DNA from: Pseudomonadales bacterium
Lineage (GTDB): Bacteria > Pseudomonadota > Gammaproteobacteria > Pseudomonadales > Azotimanducaceae
DNA: 64,000 nt
Direction of reading: 5' to 3'
NCBI GenBank assembly: GCA_028281885.1
Contig: JANQJA010000002.1
Coordinates: 1 to 64,000, forward strand
Below, one piece after another: positions 24,697 to 32,798 of this stretch. Positions within the stretch are counted from its first letter, which is position 1; each line of letters begins with the position of its first letter. The translations under genes were made by a program, and so were the position numbers. The notes below the pieces were generated by a model, which saw only the letters and a list, made by a program, of their open reading frames with translations, had not been told where the DNA came from and searched no databases.

Positions 24697-26505
24697 ATGG
24701 ACCACGATCCAGGTCTTGCTTACCTACATCTGTTTGATGCCATCCTGATCGCAGCGTTGGTGCACTATTACTTCAAGCTTGGGTATGCCTATCTCAAGTA
24801 CGGTGCAATTGCGTTCTCGGTCAGTCTTGTTGCGAATTTATTAACGCACTTCAGCGTGATCACCGCGCACACGTCGTTCGGCATCATGCTGGGCGCGATG
24901 CTGAGTACCATCTTTGCCGTGTTGTTAAGTTATTGCGTGCTGGATCTGATTGTCAGGTACGAATGGCAGGCTCGTGTCGCGGCGATGGCCGGCGCAGGTT
25001 TCTTTCTTGCAGTCTCTGCGGTCTGGCTGCTCGGGCCTTCTCCGGTCTGGCAGCAGGTCTTGCTGATGGCGGTGCCGACGCTCATCACGGGTATCGCAGC
25101 GATGTTGCTACTGCTGAAGGCCGCCGACCGAAGTTTTGGTTTGCTCTGGTTTTCCGGTCTGCTGGTATTGACTGCAGTCTGCATGATGGGCCCGATTTTC
25201 CTGTCGGGAACACACGAGGTTTGCCACCTTGTTGGCCTGGTCACTGCAGTGTCGCTCCTGATGATGATGTCTGAGCGAGCGATAATCGACCTGGACGAGC
25301 GGGAACGACGAATCGAGGGTTATTTGCAGGACCGACGGCGGATGGAACTGCAGTTTTCCCAGGCCCAGAAGCTGGAAAGTCTGGGCGTGCTGGCGGGCGG
25401 TATCGCACACGATTTCAACAACATGCTGACCAGCATCCTGGGCTTTGCCAGCATGGCGATGCAGAAATTATCAACAGACAGCGAGTTAAGAGAAGACCTT
25501 TACATGATCATGTCGGGTGCTCGCCAGGCAGTGGACCTGACCTCTCAGATGCTGACCTACGCGGGGAAGGGCGCGACGAGATTTGAATCCGTCAGCCTCT
25601 CCGAACTTGTTGCCAATCACTCAAGCCTGATGACATCGATCATTCCCGCTCACGTGTCGTTCGAACAACAACTGAAGGAAGACCTGCCATCGCTGAAGGG
25701 CGACAAAGCCCAGCTGGGTCAGGTCGTCATGAACCTGATTGCCAATGCGGTGGACGCGATCGGCGAACAGGAAGGGAGCATTGAGTTGTCAACCGGGCTG
25801 ACACAGGTTGATGAGGTGATGCTGCTCGAAGCGCTGTTTGCAGAGGACCGTGAACCTGGCGCGTACCTCTACCTGTCGGTCAGAGACTCTGGTATCGGCA
25901 TGAACGCAGAACAGGTAGAGCGAATCTTCGATCCTTTTTATTCGGAGAAGCAGTCCGGCAAGGGACTCGGGTTATCCTCGCTCTCTGGTATTGTTCGAAA
26001 ACACAAGGGGTTCATTCGGGTGTGGTCGGCGCCTGGAGAGGGCACGGAGTTTACGATCTATTTCCCCGTGTTGTCGGTGATCGATCAGGATCCGGGGCGA
26101 TCTGAAGTGCGAGAGCCCGATCCCCGGGCCGAGGGTCGGGTACTGCTTGCCGACGATGATGCTCGTATCCGCAGCCTGATGGCGTCAATTCTCGAAAGCG
26201 ATCATCTCAAACCTGTCTCGACTGAAGATGGCAGGGAGGCACTTGCAGCCTACCGTAGCCACAACGGAGATTTTGACCTGTTGGTGCTCGACTGCACCAT
26301 GCCCAAGATGACGGGCACAGAGCTCTATCACCAGCTGCGTTCGGAGGGGGTGAAAACGCCGATTGTGCTGGTGAGCGGGTATCAGCAGGATCAGGTGGCG
26401 AAGAATATTGAACAAGACCCGAATGGCAGCTTTATCAAAAAGCCGTTTACGGTCGACGATTTCCTGGCCGAGATTAGGCGGGTTACAGGGAAGGCTGTGG
26501 CCTAG
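24697..26505 (+). CDS. Membrane hybrid histidine kinase with C-terminal receiver domain
   Basis: A 602-residue sensor kinase. Residues 1-190 are an N-terminal membrane domain of about seven hydrophobic helices. A short coiled linker (RERRIEGYLQDRRRMELQFSQAQKLE) leads to the HisKA box LAGGIAHDFNNMLTSILGFA with phospho-accepting His238. The ATP-binding domain has N-box LIANAVDAIG, G1 RDSGIGM, F-box FDPFYSEK and G2 GKGLGLSSLSGI. The C-terminal receiver (480-600) has DDD at its start, phospho-acceptor Asp in LLVLDCTMPKM and Lys in FIKKPF. No DNA-binding partner lies nearby; the signal is unknown. A perfect TTGACA at 24639-24644 may be the -35. Confidence 0.9.
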   Translation: MDHDPGLAYLHLFDAILIAALVHYYFKLGYAYLKYGAIAFSVSLVANLLTHFSVITAHTSFGIMLGAMLSTIFAVLLSYCVLDLIVRYEWQARVAAMAGAGFFLAVSAVWLLGPSPVWQQVLLMAVPTLITGIAAMLLLLKAADRSFGLLWFSGLLVLTAVCMMGPIFLSGTHEVCHLVGLVTAVSLLMMMSERAIIDLDERERRIEGYLQDRRRMELQFSQAQKLESLGVLAGGIAHDFNNMLTSILGFASMAMQKLSTDSELREDLYMIMSGARQAVDLTSQMLTYAGKGATRFESVSLSELVANHSSLMTSIIPAHVSFEQQLKEDLPSLKGDKAQLGQVVMNLIANAVDAIGEQEGSIELSTGLTQVDEVMLLEALFAEDREPGAYLYLSVRDSGIGMNAEQVERIFDPFYSEKQSGKGLGLSSLSGIVRKHKGFIRVWSAPGEGTEFTIYFPVLSVIDQDPGRSEVREPDPRAEGRVLLADDDARIRSLMASILESDHLKPVSTEDGREALAAYRSHNGDFDLLVLDCTMPKMTGTELYHQLRSEGVKTPIVLVSGYQQDQVAKNIEQDPNGSFIKKPFTVDDFLAEIRRVTGKAVA

Positions 26506-29500
26506 AGCCTGGTAATGGTCATGGCAAGATGTTCGCCTTCGATCTCGAACCTGAGATCGAACTCTCCCTCGCTGGCGCTTTGAATTGCTTCGGCAAGCGT
26601 TTCGCCCTGAATGTAACCAGCGTGAGCTTTCATTGCGGCATCCAGTTTCTCTGTTGCCTGGTAACGAATGCTGATCCGGTCAACCACGTTAAAACCGAGG
26701 TCCCGACGTGAGCGCTGCACGCGGTTGACGACTTCCCGGGCGAGGCCTTCCTGTACGAGTTCGTCGGTCAGCGCGCAGTCTATGTCGATCGAGACGAATC
26801 GATCCGAGATCGCATTGGTGCCTTCGCGCGCTTCCCGAAAGACGAGAATGTCGTCGATGCTGAATGTCTCTCCGTCCAGTTCGAGGCTGCCGTTTTGCTG
26901 CAGCGAATTAATCTCGTCCGTGGAAAGCGACTCGATCCTGTCCTTGAAGTGTCGAAAAGATTTGCCGAGACGCTTGCCGAGGACGGGAGAATTCGGTTTG
27001 GCAAAAAGATCGATGTATTCTCCTTCATCGGTTGAATACGCGACCTGCTTGACGTTGAGTTCTGACTGCAGGTAGTTCTCCAGTTTGCTGATCTCCGCCA
27101 GCAACGCTTCGTCTTTGTGTAATACGGTCAATCTCGACAGGGGAAATCGAGTTTTGATTTTCTCCTGATTACGCTTTTGCCTGCCAAGCAGGATGATGTG
27201 CTGCAGGCGCGTCACGGCCTGTTCCAGCATGGGATCAATCAGGCTGTGTTGGGATTCGGGATACCGACGCAGATGAATAGAGGCAGTGCCATCGTCGGAA
27301 TAGGTCTTCATTTGCTGGAACAGTGTTTCCGCCAGGAATGGCGCGAACGGCGCCATCGTCAGGTTGAGTTCGGTGATCGTGGTGTACAGTGTGCTGAAAG
27401 CCGCCTGTTTGTCCGTGGTCATGCCTTCCGCCCAGAATCTGCTGCGATTCAGACGGATGTACCAGTTGGTCAGGTCCTCGATAAAGTCGAACAGTGCGGG
27501 CACGACATTGTAGAGCCGGTACAACTCCATCTCCCGAGAGATGTTCTCCTTGAGTGACTGCAGTCGTGACAGAATCCAGCGGTCCATGATGTTGTCGGAA
27601 GGCGCAGCGTCGGCAGCCGGACGCCAGTTGTCGATGACTGCATAGGTTTCGAAGAACTTGTATGCGTTGAGCCATGGCAGCAGGGCGCGACGAACCATGT
27701 CGCGAACACCGTCGTCGGAAAATCGCTGTTCTTCTGCCCGAACCAGACCGGAGTTGATCAGGTAGAGCCGAAGTGCATCGGCGCCATAGGACTCCATCAG
27801 TTCATCCGGCGGCGTGTAGTTTCGCAGCCGCTTGGACATCTTCTTACCGTCCTGCGCCATTACGATCCCGTTGACGATGACGTTCTTGAACGGGTGGGTT
27901 CCGAACAGCGCTGTTCCGAGTACGATCAGGGTATAGAACCAGCCTCTTGTCTGGTCGAGCCCTTCAGCGATGAACTCGGCGGGGAATCCTTTTTCAAACA
28001 GGGCTTCGTTCTCGAACGGATAATGCAACTGGGCATAGGGCATGGAACCGGACTCGAACCAGCAGTCCAGGACTTCCTCGATACGGCGATAGGTGCCCTG
28101 CTCGCCTTCGAGCCGAAAGGTCAGGTCATCCACATTCTCGCGATGGAGGTCTTCAACCCGAACGCCGGTAAACGTTTCCAGTTCGTCCCGTGAACCCATG
28201 CACACCGTGTTGCCGGTCTCATCGTTGATCCAGATTGGCAACGGGGTGCCCCAGTACCGGTTTCTTGAAATAGCCCAGTCAATGGCGCCCTCCAGCCAGC
28301 GACCCATGCGGCCGTCCCTGATGTGACCGGGCACCCAGTTGATGTCGCGGTTGGATTCGATCAGCTGATCACGAATCTGCTCGACCCGGACATACCAGGA
28401 ATCAATGGTCCGGTAAATGATCGGGGTGTCGGAGCGCGGACAAAATGGGTAGCTGTGATTGATGACACCCTGGCGAAACAGAGCGCCGGATTCCTTCAGG
28501 TAGCGAATGATGTCGCGGTCGGCATCCTTGACGTGCTGGCCGGCGAAGTCACTGACTTCCTCGGTAAACCGTCCGTTCATATCCACCGGACAGACGATGG
28601 CATCGATGCCGGCCGTCTTCAGTATGCGGAAGTCGTCTTCGCCAAAGGCGGGGGCCTGGTGGACGATGCCGGTACCGCTTTCGGTGGTGACATAGTCATC
28701 CGTCAGTACCTGAAACGCGCCGGTCGCCTCCAGGTCTGAGAAATAGTCGAATAGCGGGCGATAGGTGAGTCCTTCTAGTTCTGATCCGGTGACCTCCGTA
28801 CGAACTTCCAGTTCTCGCCCTTTGCCAAAGTCGTCCAGGCGTTCCTTGGCGACGTAGATGTCCAGATCGAGTGCCTTGTCATGGACCAGGCTATAGATGA
28901 TGTCCGGGCCGACACAGAGAGCAAGGTTTGACGGCAGGGTCCAGGGGGTGGTGGTCCAGGCCGCCATGCAGGCATCCTGCTCGTTCAGCCTGAACAGAAC
29001 AGTCACCGCCGGATCCTGTACATCCTGGTAGTTGGATCCTGCCTCGAAGTTGGAAAGGACGGTGCCGAGCGCTGTGGAGAATGGAACAACCTTCTCTCCG
29101 CGGTAGACCAGCCCCTTGTCCCAGAGTTGTTTGAGCACCCACCACACAGATTCCATGAACCACGGGTCCATGGTCTTGTAGTCGTTTTCGAAGTCCACCC
29201 ATCGACCGATCCGCGTGATGGTCTTCTCCCATTCACCGGTGTATCGCTGGACAATCTTGCGGCACTCGTCGTTGTATCCCTTGACGCCGAGTTTCTCGAC
29301 GGCTTCCTGGGAGGACATGCCGAGGCTCTTGTCGATCTCGTGCTCGATCGGCAGACCGTGACAGTCCCAGCCAAAGCGACGCTGAACGTACCTGCCTTTC
29401 ATGGTGAAGTAGCGGGGCACGACGTCTTTCAGGATTGAGCCAACCAGATGACCATGGTGCGGCAGGCCGGTCGCAAATGGCGGGCCGTCGTAGAAGATAT

Positions 29501-29633
29501 AGGGCTCGCAGTCGCGGGTCTGCTCAAGCGAGCGACGAAAAATATCCTCCCGGCGCCACAGCTCAAGAACACGGTGCTCGGCGTCGGCGAAAGAAAATTC
29601 CGCCGTGTTGGTTACATTGTCTGTGTCGCTCAC
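26502..29633 (-). CDS. ileS: Isoleucyl-tRNA synthetase, type 2 (eukaryote-like)
   Basis: Charges tRNA-Ile. At 1043 residues it is of type 2 length. The HIGH-equivalent region is PPFATGLPHHGHLVG (about 51-65), the editing domain follows, and the KMSKS loop is KKMSKRLRNYTPPDEL. The GLPHxGH form, the HGLPIEHEID segment and a C-terminal domain without the bacterial Zn finger distinguish IleRS2 from IleRS1. Type 2 enzymes are generally less sensitive to mupirocin. The start is GTG (29633) with AGG eight bases before it. It lies directly behind a leader ORF and terminator, and overlaps the kinase gene end by 4 bases, tail to tail. Confidence 0.95.
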   Translation of the reverse strand: MSDTDNVTNTAEFSFADAEHRVLELWRREDIFRRSLEQTRDCEPYIFYDGPPFATGLPHHGHLVGSILKDVVPRYFTMKGRYVQRRFGWDCHGLPIEHEIDKSLGMSSQEAVEKLGVKGYNDECRKIVQRYTGEWEKTITRIGRWVDFENDYKTMDPWFMESVWWVLKQLWDKGLVYRGEKVVPFSTALGTVLSNFEAGSNYQDVQDPAVTVLFRLNEQDACMAAWTTTPWTLPSNLALCVGPDIIYSLVHDKALDLDIYVAKERLDDFGKGRELEVRTEVTGSELEGLTYRPLFDYFSDLEATGAFQVLTDDYVTTESGTGIVHQAPAFGEDDFRILKTAGIDAIVCPVDMNGRFTEEVSDFAGQHVKDADRDIIRYLKESGALFRQGVINHSYPFCPRSDTPIIYRTIDSWYVRVEQIRDQLIESNRDINWVPGHIRDGRMGRWLEGAIDWAISRNRYWGTPLPIWINDETGNTVCMGSRDELETFTGVRVEDLHRENVDDLTFRLEGEQGTYRRIEEVLDCWFESGSMPYAQLHYPFENEALFEKGFPAEFIAEGLDQTRGWFYTLIVLGTALFGTHPFKNVIVNGIVMAQDGKKMSKRLRNYTPPDELMESYGADALRLYLINSGLVRAEEQRFSDDGVRDMVRRALLPWLNAYKFFETYAVIDNWRPAADAAPSDNIMDRWILSRLQSLKENISREMELYRLYNVVPALFDFIEDLTNWYIRLNRSRFWAEGMTTDKQAAFSTLYTTITELNLTMAPFAPFLAETLFQQMKTYSDDGTASIHLRRYPESQHSLIDPMLEQAVTRLQHIILLGRQKRNQEKIKTRFPLSRLTVLHKDEALLAEISKLENYLQSELNVKQVAYSTDEGEYIDLFAKPNSPVLGKRLGKSFRHFKDRIESLSTDEINSLQQNGSLELDGETFSIDDILVFREAREGTNAISDRFVSIDIDCALTDELVQEGLAREVVNRVQRSRRDLGFNVVDRISIRYQATEKLDAAMKAHAGYIQGETLAEAIQSASEGEFDLRFEIEGEHLAMTITRL

Positions 29634-29666
29634 GTTTCAACCTGCCCGATTTCTGTTGCCGCAACG

Positions 29667-29691
29667 AAAAAACCCGCCGGGTGGCGGGTTT
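29667..29691 (-). terminator. Rho-independent attenuator terminator in the ileS leader
   Basis: On the minus strand AAACCCGCC, loop ACCC, GGCGGGTTT forms a perfect 9-bp GC-rich stem ending in a run of six T (29672-29667). It lies about 34 bases before the ileS GTG and downstream of the isoleucine-rich leader ORF. The 5' arm can instead pair with GGTGGGTT at 29722-29715 (8 pairs, one G-U), so two exclusive structures are possible. Confidence 0.85.
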
Positions 29692-29712
29692 CTAAAGCAG
29701 CTGTTGCATGCG

Positions 29713-29781
29713 TCAACCCACCATTCGTTGCCGAATAATGTCGATAATGATGATGGTGATGTTGGCGGCGTTAAAGTGCAT
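29713..29781 (-). CDS. Isoleucine-rich leader peptide of ileS (22 residues)
   Basis: An ATG at 29781 opens a 22-codon ORF ending with TGA at 29713. Seven codons are isoleucine, and residues 8-16 read ITIIIIDII (ATC and ATT codons only). The rest is unremarkable (MHFNAAN at the start, RQRMVG at the end). The final codons ATG GTG GGT TGA contain the antiterminator strand GGTGGGTT, which a ribosome at the stop codon would cover and one stalled at the Ile codons would leave free. Codons 4-6 (AAC GCC GCC, 29772-29764) can pair with GGTGG to sequester it. No Shine-Dalgarno precedes the ATG, so it may be nearly leaderless or reached from purN, whose stop is 31 bases upstream. Confidence 0.85.
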   Translation of the reverse strand: MHFNAANITIIIIDIIRQRMVG

Positions 29782-29788
29782 TGGGCAA

Positions 29789-29816
29789 GGATTAGCGATG
29801 TGCCGGGTGTTGTCAA
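29789..29816 (-). promoter_or_regulatory. Possible promoter of the ileS leader
   Basis: TTGACA (29816-29811), overlapping the purN stop codon, is a perfect -35. Sixteen bases on, the best-placed -10 is TAATCC (29794-29789), which is poor; GCTAAT is better but too close. Initiation here would start almost at the leader ATG. Read-through from the upstream synthetase-purN unit is the alternative source of transcript. Confidence 0.4.
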
Positions 29817-30412
29817 GTTTCCGCTGGCGAGATTCGTTCGATGAGATCGCGCAGCGTTGCAATGAGAAAGCCGTGTTCTTCCTTCAGTACCCGCGCGGAA
29901 AGACTCTCAGCGGTATCGTCAGGATCTACGGGGATCGTCTTCTGGGCCAGTACGTCGCCGGTGTCGTAATCGCCACTGACCCGATGGATGGTGATGCCGG
30001 TGACCTGATCGCCGCTATCAATAACGGCGCGGTGTACGTTGATGCCATACATGCCGAGGCCGCCATGGCGTGGCAATAGTGAGGGATGGATGTTGACGAT
30101 CCGGCTCTTCCAACTGGCGAGCAGCAAGGGACCCAGCTTTTTCAGATAGCCGGCGGTGACGATAAGGTCAATTTTGCATCGCCGGAATGTATCCACCATA
30201 GCGAGATCCAGCGCTTCCGGGTTCGGGTGTGTGGCTGTTGACAGGTGGCAGGCCTCGATACCTTCTTTGCGGGCACGATCGAGTGCGCCGGAACGGCTGT
30301 TGTTGCTGATGACCACATCAACGGACGCGGAGAGTGTGCCGTCCCGGCAGGCGTCGATGATAGCCTGGAGATTGCTGCCGTTGCCGGATGCGAGGACGCC
30401 GATACTTATCAT
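29813..30412 (-). CDS. purN: Phosphoribosylglycinamide formyltransferase-like protein
   Basis: A 199-residue formyl-THF-dependent transferase. The phosphate loop is VLASGNGSNLQAIIDAC, and the catalytic residues Asn and His are in IVNIHPSLLP, with Asp in SGDYDTGDVLAQ. The segment RHGGLGMYGINVHRAVIDSG contains a GMYG variant more typical of the plant and Bacteroidetes PurN branch than of E. coli PurN. It overlaps the acyl-CoA synthetase gene by 4 bases and is not next to purM, so it could be the housekeeping purine enzyme, moved, or a paralogue with another formyl acceptor. Confidence 0.85.
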   Translation of the reverse strand: MISIGVLASGNGSNLQAIIDACRDGTLSASVDVVISNNSRSGALDRARKEGIEACHLSTATHPNPEALDLAMVDTFRRCKIDLIVTAGYLKKLGPLLLASWKSRIVNIHPSLLPRHGGLGMYGINVHRAVIDSGDQVTGITIHRVSGDYDTGDVLAQKTIPVDPDDTAESLSARVLKEEHGFLIATLRDLIERISPAET

Positions 30413-31887
30413 GAAGTGAACAGCTTGGCGTATTGGTCACGAAGGCGGGCTTTCTGCACCTTGCCCATGGCGTTTCTCGGCAGCCGATCGACGAAGATGG
30501 CGCGTTTGGCTACCTTGAAGTTGGCGAGGCGTGACTTGAGCAGATTGATGATCTCGTTCTCCGACAGGTCTGAATCTTTCCGGGCGACGATAACAGCGAC
30601 GACGGCCTCGCCGAAATCCGGATGCGGGACGCCGATGACGGCGGACTCTGTGACGTCGTCAGAGTCGTCGATGACTGTTTCGATTTCCTTGGGGTAAACA
30701 TTCAGCCCGCCGGAGATAATCATGTCCTTGTCCCGGCCGACGATGGCGATATATCCGTCGTCATCCATCGTGGCGACATCTCCCGTTCGAAAGTATCCGT
30801 CGCCATCGAATTCCTCGGCCGTCTTATCCGGTAGCTGCCAGTAACCCTTAAAGACGTTCTCACCGCGAACATAGAGCATGCCTGGCTGCCGTGGCGGTGC
30901 GTCGATGCGTACTTCGACGCCTGGCAGGGGCGGGCCGACCGTGCCCGGGCGGCGTTCACCGTCCAGCGGATTGCTGGTATTCATTCCCGTTTCGGTCATG
31001 CCGTAGCGCTCAACGATTCGATGGCCGGTGCGGTGGTGGAAGTCGTTGAACGTCTGGGTGAGCAGTGGGGCCGAACCGGATGTGAATAGTCGCATGTGAC
31101 GACAGGCCTCGGCGTTGAGACGGGGCTCGTCCAGCAGTCTGACGTAATTGGTGGGTACGCCCATGTAAACGGTGGCCTCGGGCAGCGCCTCGACGACAGC
31201 GCCGGCATCGAATCGGTGCAAAAAGATCATCGGGCAATTTCCCAATACTGCCAGATGGGTTGCGACGAATAGTCCGTGAATATGAAAAACGGGCAGGGCG
31301 TGGATCAGCACATCGCTGGGCTGCCACTGCCAGGCTGAATAGAGGGTTCTGGCATTGGCGAGCAGATTGTGATGACTGATCATGGCTCCCTTCGGGCGCC
31401 CGGTGGTGCCCGAGGTATACAGGATGACCGCGGTGTCATCCCGCGCCCGCATCGCAGTGCCAAAGTCCCGTGGTTGGTTCGGTATGGCGCTGCCCCGGCC
31501 CTGGGCGTCGAGCGTCCTGACCGGACAGTCAGCCAGGCGATTAAATGTGTCCTCCCGCGATGGATCGCAGACAACGAGCGCGGGAGATGCGTCGGCGCAG
31601 AAAAAAGCCACTTCTTCGTCGACGTACGCCGTGTTGAGCGGAACGCAGACAAAACCTGCCCTGAGGCAGGCAAAGTAGACAAACAGATTCGTCACTGACT
31701 TTTCGACCTGGACGATGACCCGATCACCAGGCTTGACGCCCAACTCACTGAAGTGACCGGCGATGGCCGCGCTTTGACTGTCGAGATCCCGATAGCTGTA
31801 GGTTGGCCCGCCCGGGATACGAGCAAAATCTTTGTCCAGATCAAAGGCTGCGCTGAAGTCCTGATAGACGTTACAGTTAAGTGTCAC
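30409..31887 (-). CDS. Acyl-CoA synthetase, malonyl-CoA synthetase (MatB)-like
   Basis: A 492-residue ANL-superfamily enzyme that forms an acyl-adenylate and then an acyl-CoA. The P-loop is YTSGTTGRPKG, A5 is RYGMTETGMNTSNPLDGERR and A8 is GYFRTGDVATMDDDGYIAIVGRDKDMI. The A10 lysine is within LPRNAMGKVQK. The RYGMTETGM-N-NPLxGERRPGTVG stretch with HALPVFHIHGLF is characteristic of malonate-CoA ligases. No malonate transporter or decarboxylase genes adjoin, so malonate as substrate is a family-level prediction. It overlaps purN by 4 bases. Confidence 0.82.
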   Translation of the reverse strand: MTLNCNVYQDFSAAFDLDKDFARIPGGPTYSYRDLDSQSAAIAGHFSELGVKPGDRVIVQVEKSVTNLFVYFACLRAGFVCVPLNTAYVDEEVAFFCADASPALVVCDPSREDTFNRLADCPVRTLDAQGRGSAIPNQPRDFGTAMRARDDTAVILYTSGTTGRPKGAMISHHNLLANARTLYSAWQWQPSDVLIHALPVFHIHGLFVATHLAVLGNCPMIFLHRFDAGAVVEALPEATVYMGVPTNYVRLLDEPRLNAEACRHMRLFTSGSAPLLTQTFNDFHHRTGHRIVERYGMTETGMNTSNPLDGERRPGTVGPPLPGVEVRIDAPPRQPGMLYVRGENVFKGYWQLPDKTAEEFDGDGYFRTGDVATMDDDGYIAIVGRDKDMIISGGLNVYPKEIETVIDDSDDVTESAVIGVPHPDFGEAVVAVIVARKDSDLSENEIINLLKSRLANFKVAKRAIFVDRLPRNAMGKVQKARLRDQYAKLFTS

Positions 31888-31952
31888 TTGCGGAATTGCC
31901 GTTGCCGGGGGGACAGTTGAAAGCGGAGTATTCTAACCCGAGCTGAATCGAG

Positions 31953-32300
31953 ATGGACTGGTCAACCTATAAGCGGATTTGCGATCAGCCTGACGTGATG
32001 ACGCGCTGGTCTTTGCAGCGAACGCTTGCGTTGGTCGACGATGGACAGTTGGCGCAACAGACGAGGGAGTTGATGGCGTCAGCGCCGATTGACAAGCCGT
32101 CGGGTCACAAGGGCGATGCGTCTACGGATTGTTTCGCACTTGATTTCGATAGCGCTGTGGTTGAACGGGTCATCCGGGTGCTTCAGAGCCTCGCCGCCGA
32201 GAGCGACGATCGTCAGATCCGCCACCTGGCGACGGTCTGGGAAGAGTACCTCGGGGTTCTCGAAGGTCCGGGTGGTACAATTCCTGGCCCCACTGAATGA
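31953..32300 (+). CDS. Hypothetical protein, 115 residues
   Basis: A small soluble protein I do not recognise. It begins MDWSTYKRICDQPDVMTRWSL and has two probable helical blocks separated by a polar linker (PIDKPSGHKGDASTD); there is no signal peptide or membrane segment. Codon use looks like that of neighbours. It is the first gene of a rightward group (PCuAC, sulfotransferase), 24 bases before the next start. The ribosome site is weak. Confidence 0.6.
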   Translation: MDWSTYKRICDQPDVMTRWSLQRTLALVDDGQLAQQTRELMASAPIDKPSGHKGDASTDCFALDFDSAVVERVIRVLQSLAAESDDRQIRHLATVWEEYLGVLEGPGGTIPGPTE

Positions 32301-32324
32301 CTGTTGTTAGATGAAGACCGTTAC

Positions 32325-32798
32325 ATGAAGACACTCGCTGTAATTCTGACATCGATCTGGACCGCCACGGCCTGGGCTGAGCTGGAGGTCATCGATCTCT
32401 GGGCGCGAGCGACCCCGCCCGGCGTCTCTACGGCGGCGGTTTACGCAACGCTCGCCAATCATGGTGAGCAGCCGGTTGTCGTGACGGGGGTGAAGACGCC
32501 GGTGGCCAAACATGCGCATCTGCACGCGACGGTGGTAACAGATGGTATGTCTCGTATGTCACAGCAAGCAGAGCTGACGGTTCAACCTGGTCACCGCCTT
32601 GCGATGGCGCCTGGCGGATTGCATATCATGCTGATGGGGCTGGAACGTGAGCTTCGTTCCGGTGATCGTTTCCCACTGACGATACTGTTATCTCATTCGT
32701 CGACCATCGAAACAGAAGTGATTGTTGGCAATGTGGCCCAGATGTCGGCGCCGTCCCATGATCCTCACGCCCATTCGCATTCGGGCCATCATGACTGA
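32325..32798 (+). CDS. Periplasmic copper chaperone PCuAC
   Basis: A 157-residue exported protein that delivers Cu(I) to cytochrome oxidase CuA/CuB sites. The signal peptide ends at TAWA. The family's H(M)x10Mx21HxM site is present: His/Met in AHLHATVVTDGMSRM and His-x-Met in GGLHIMLMGL. The C-terminal tail is His-rich (HDPHAHSHSGHHD), giving an extra copper-binding arm seen in some members. The in-frame TTG at 32304 is too far upstream of the signal peptide. The last codons overlap the sulfotransferase start (ATGACTGA). Confidence 0.92.
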   Translation: MKTLAVILTSIWTATAWAELEVIDLWARATPPGVSTAAVYATLANHGEQPVVVTGVKTPVAKHAHLHATVVTDGMSRMSQQAELTVQPGHRLAMAPGGLHIMLMGLERELRSGDRFPLTILLSHSSTIETEVIVGNVAQMSAPSHDPHAHSHSGHHD

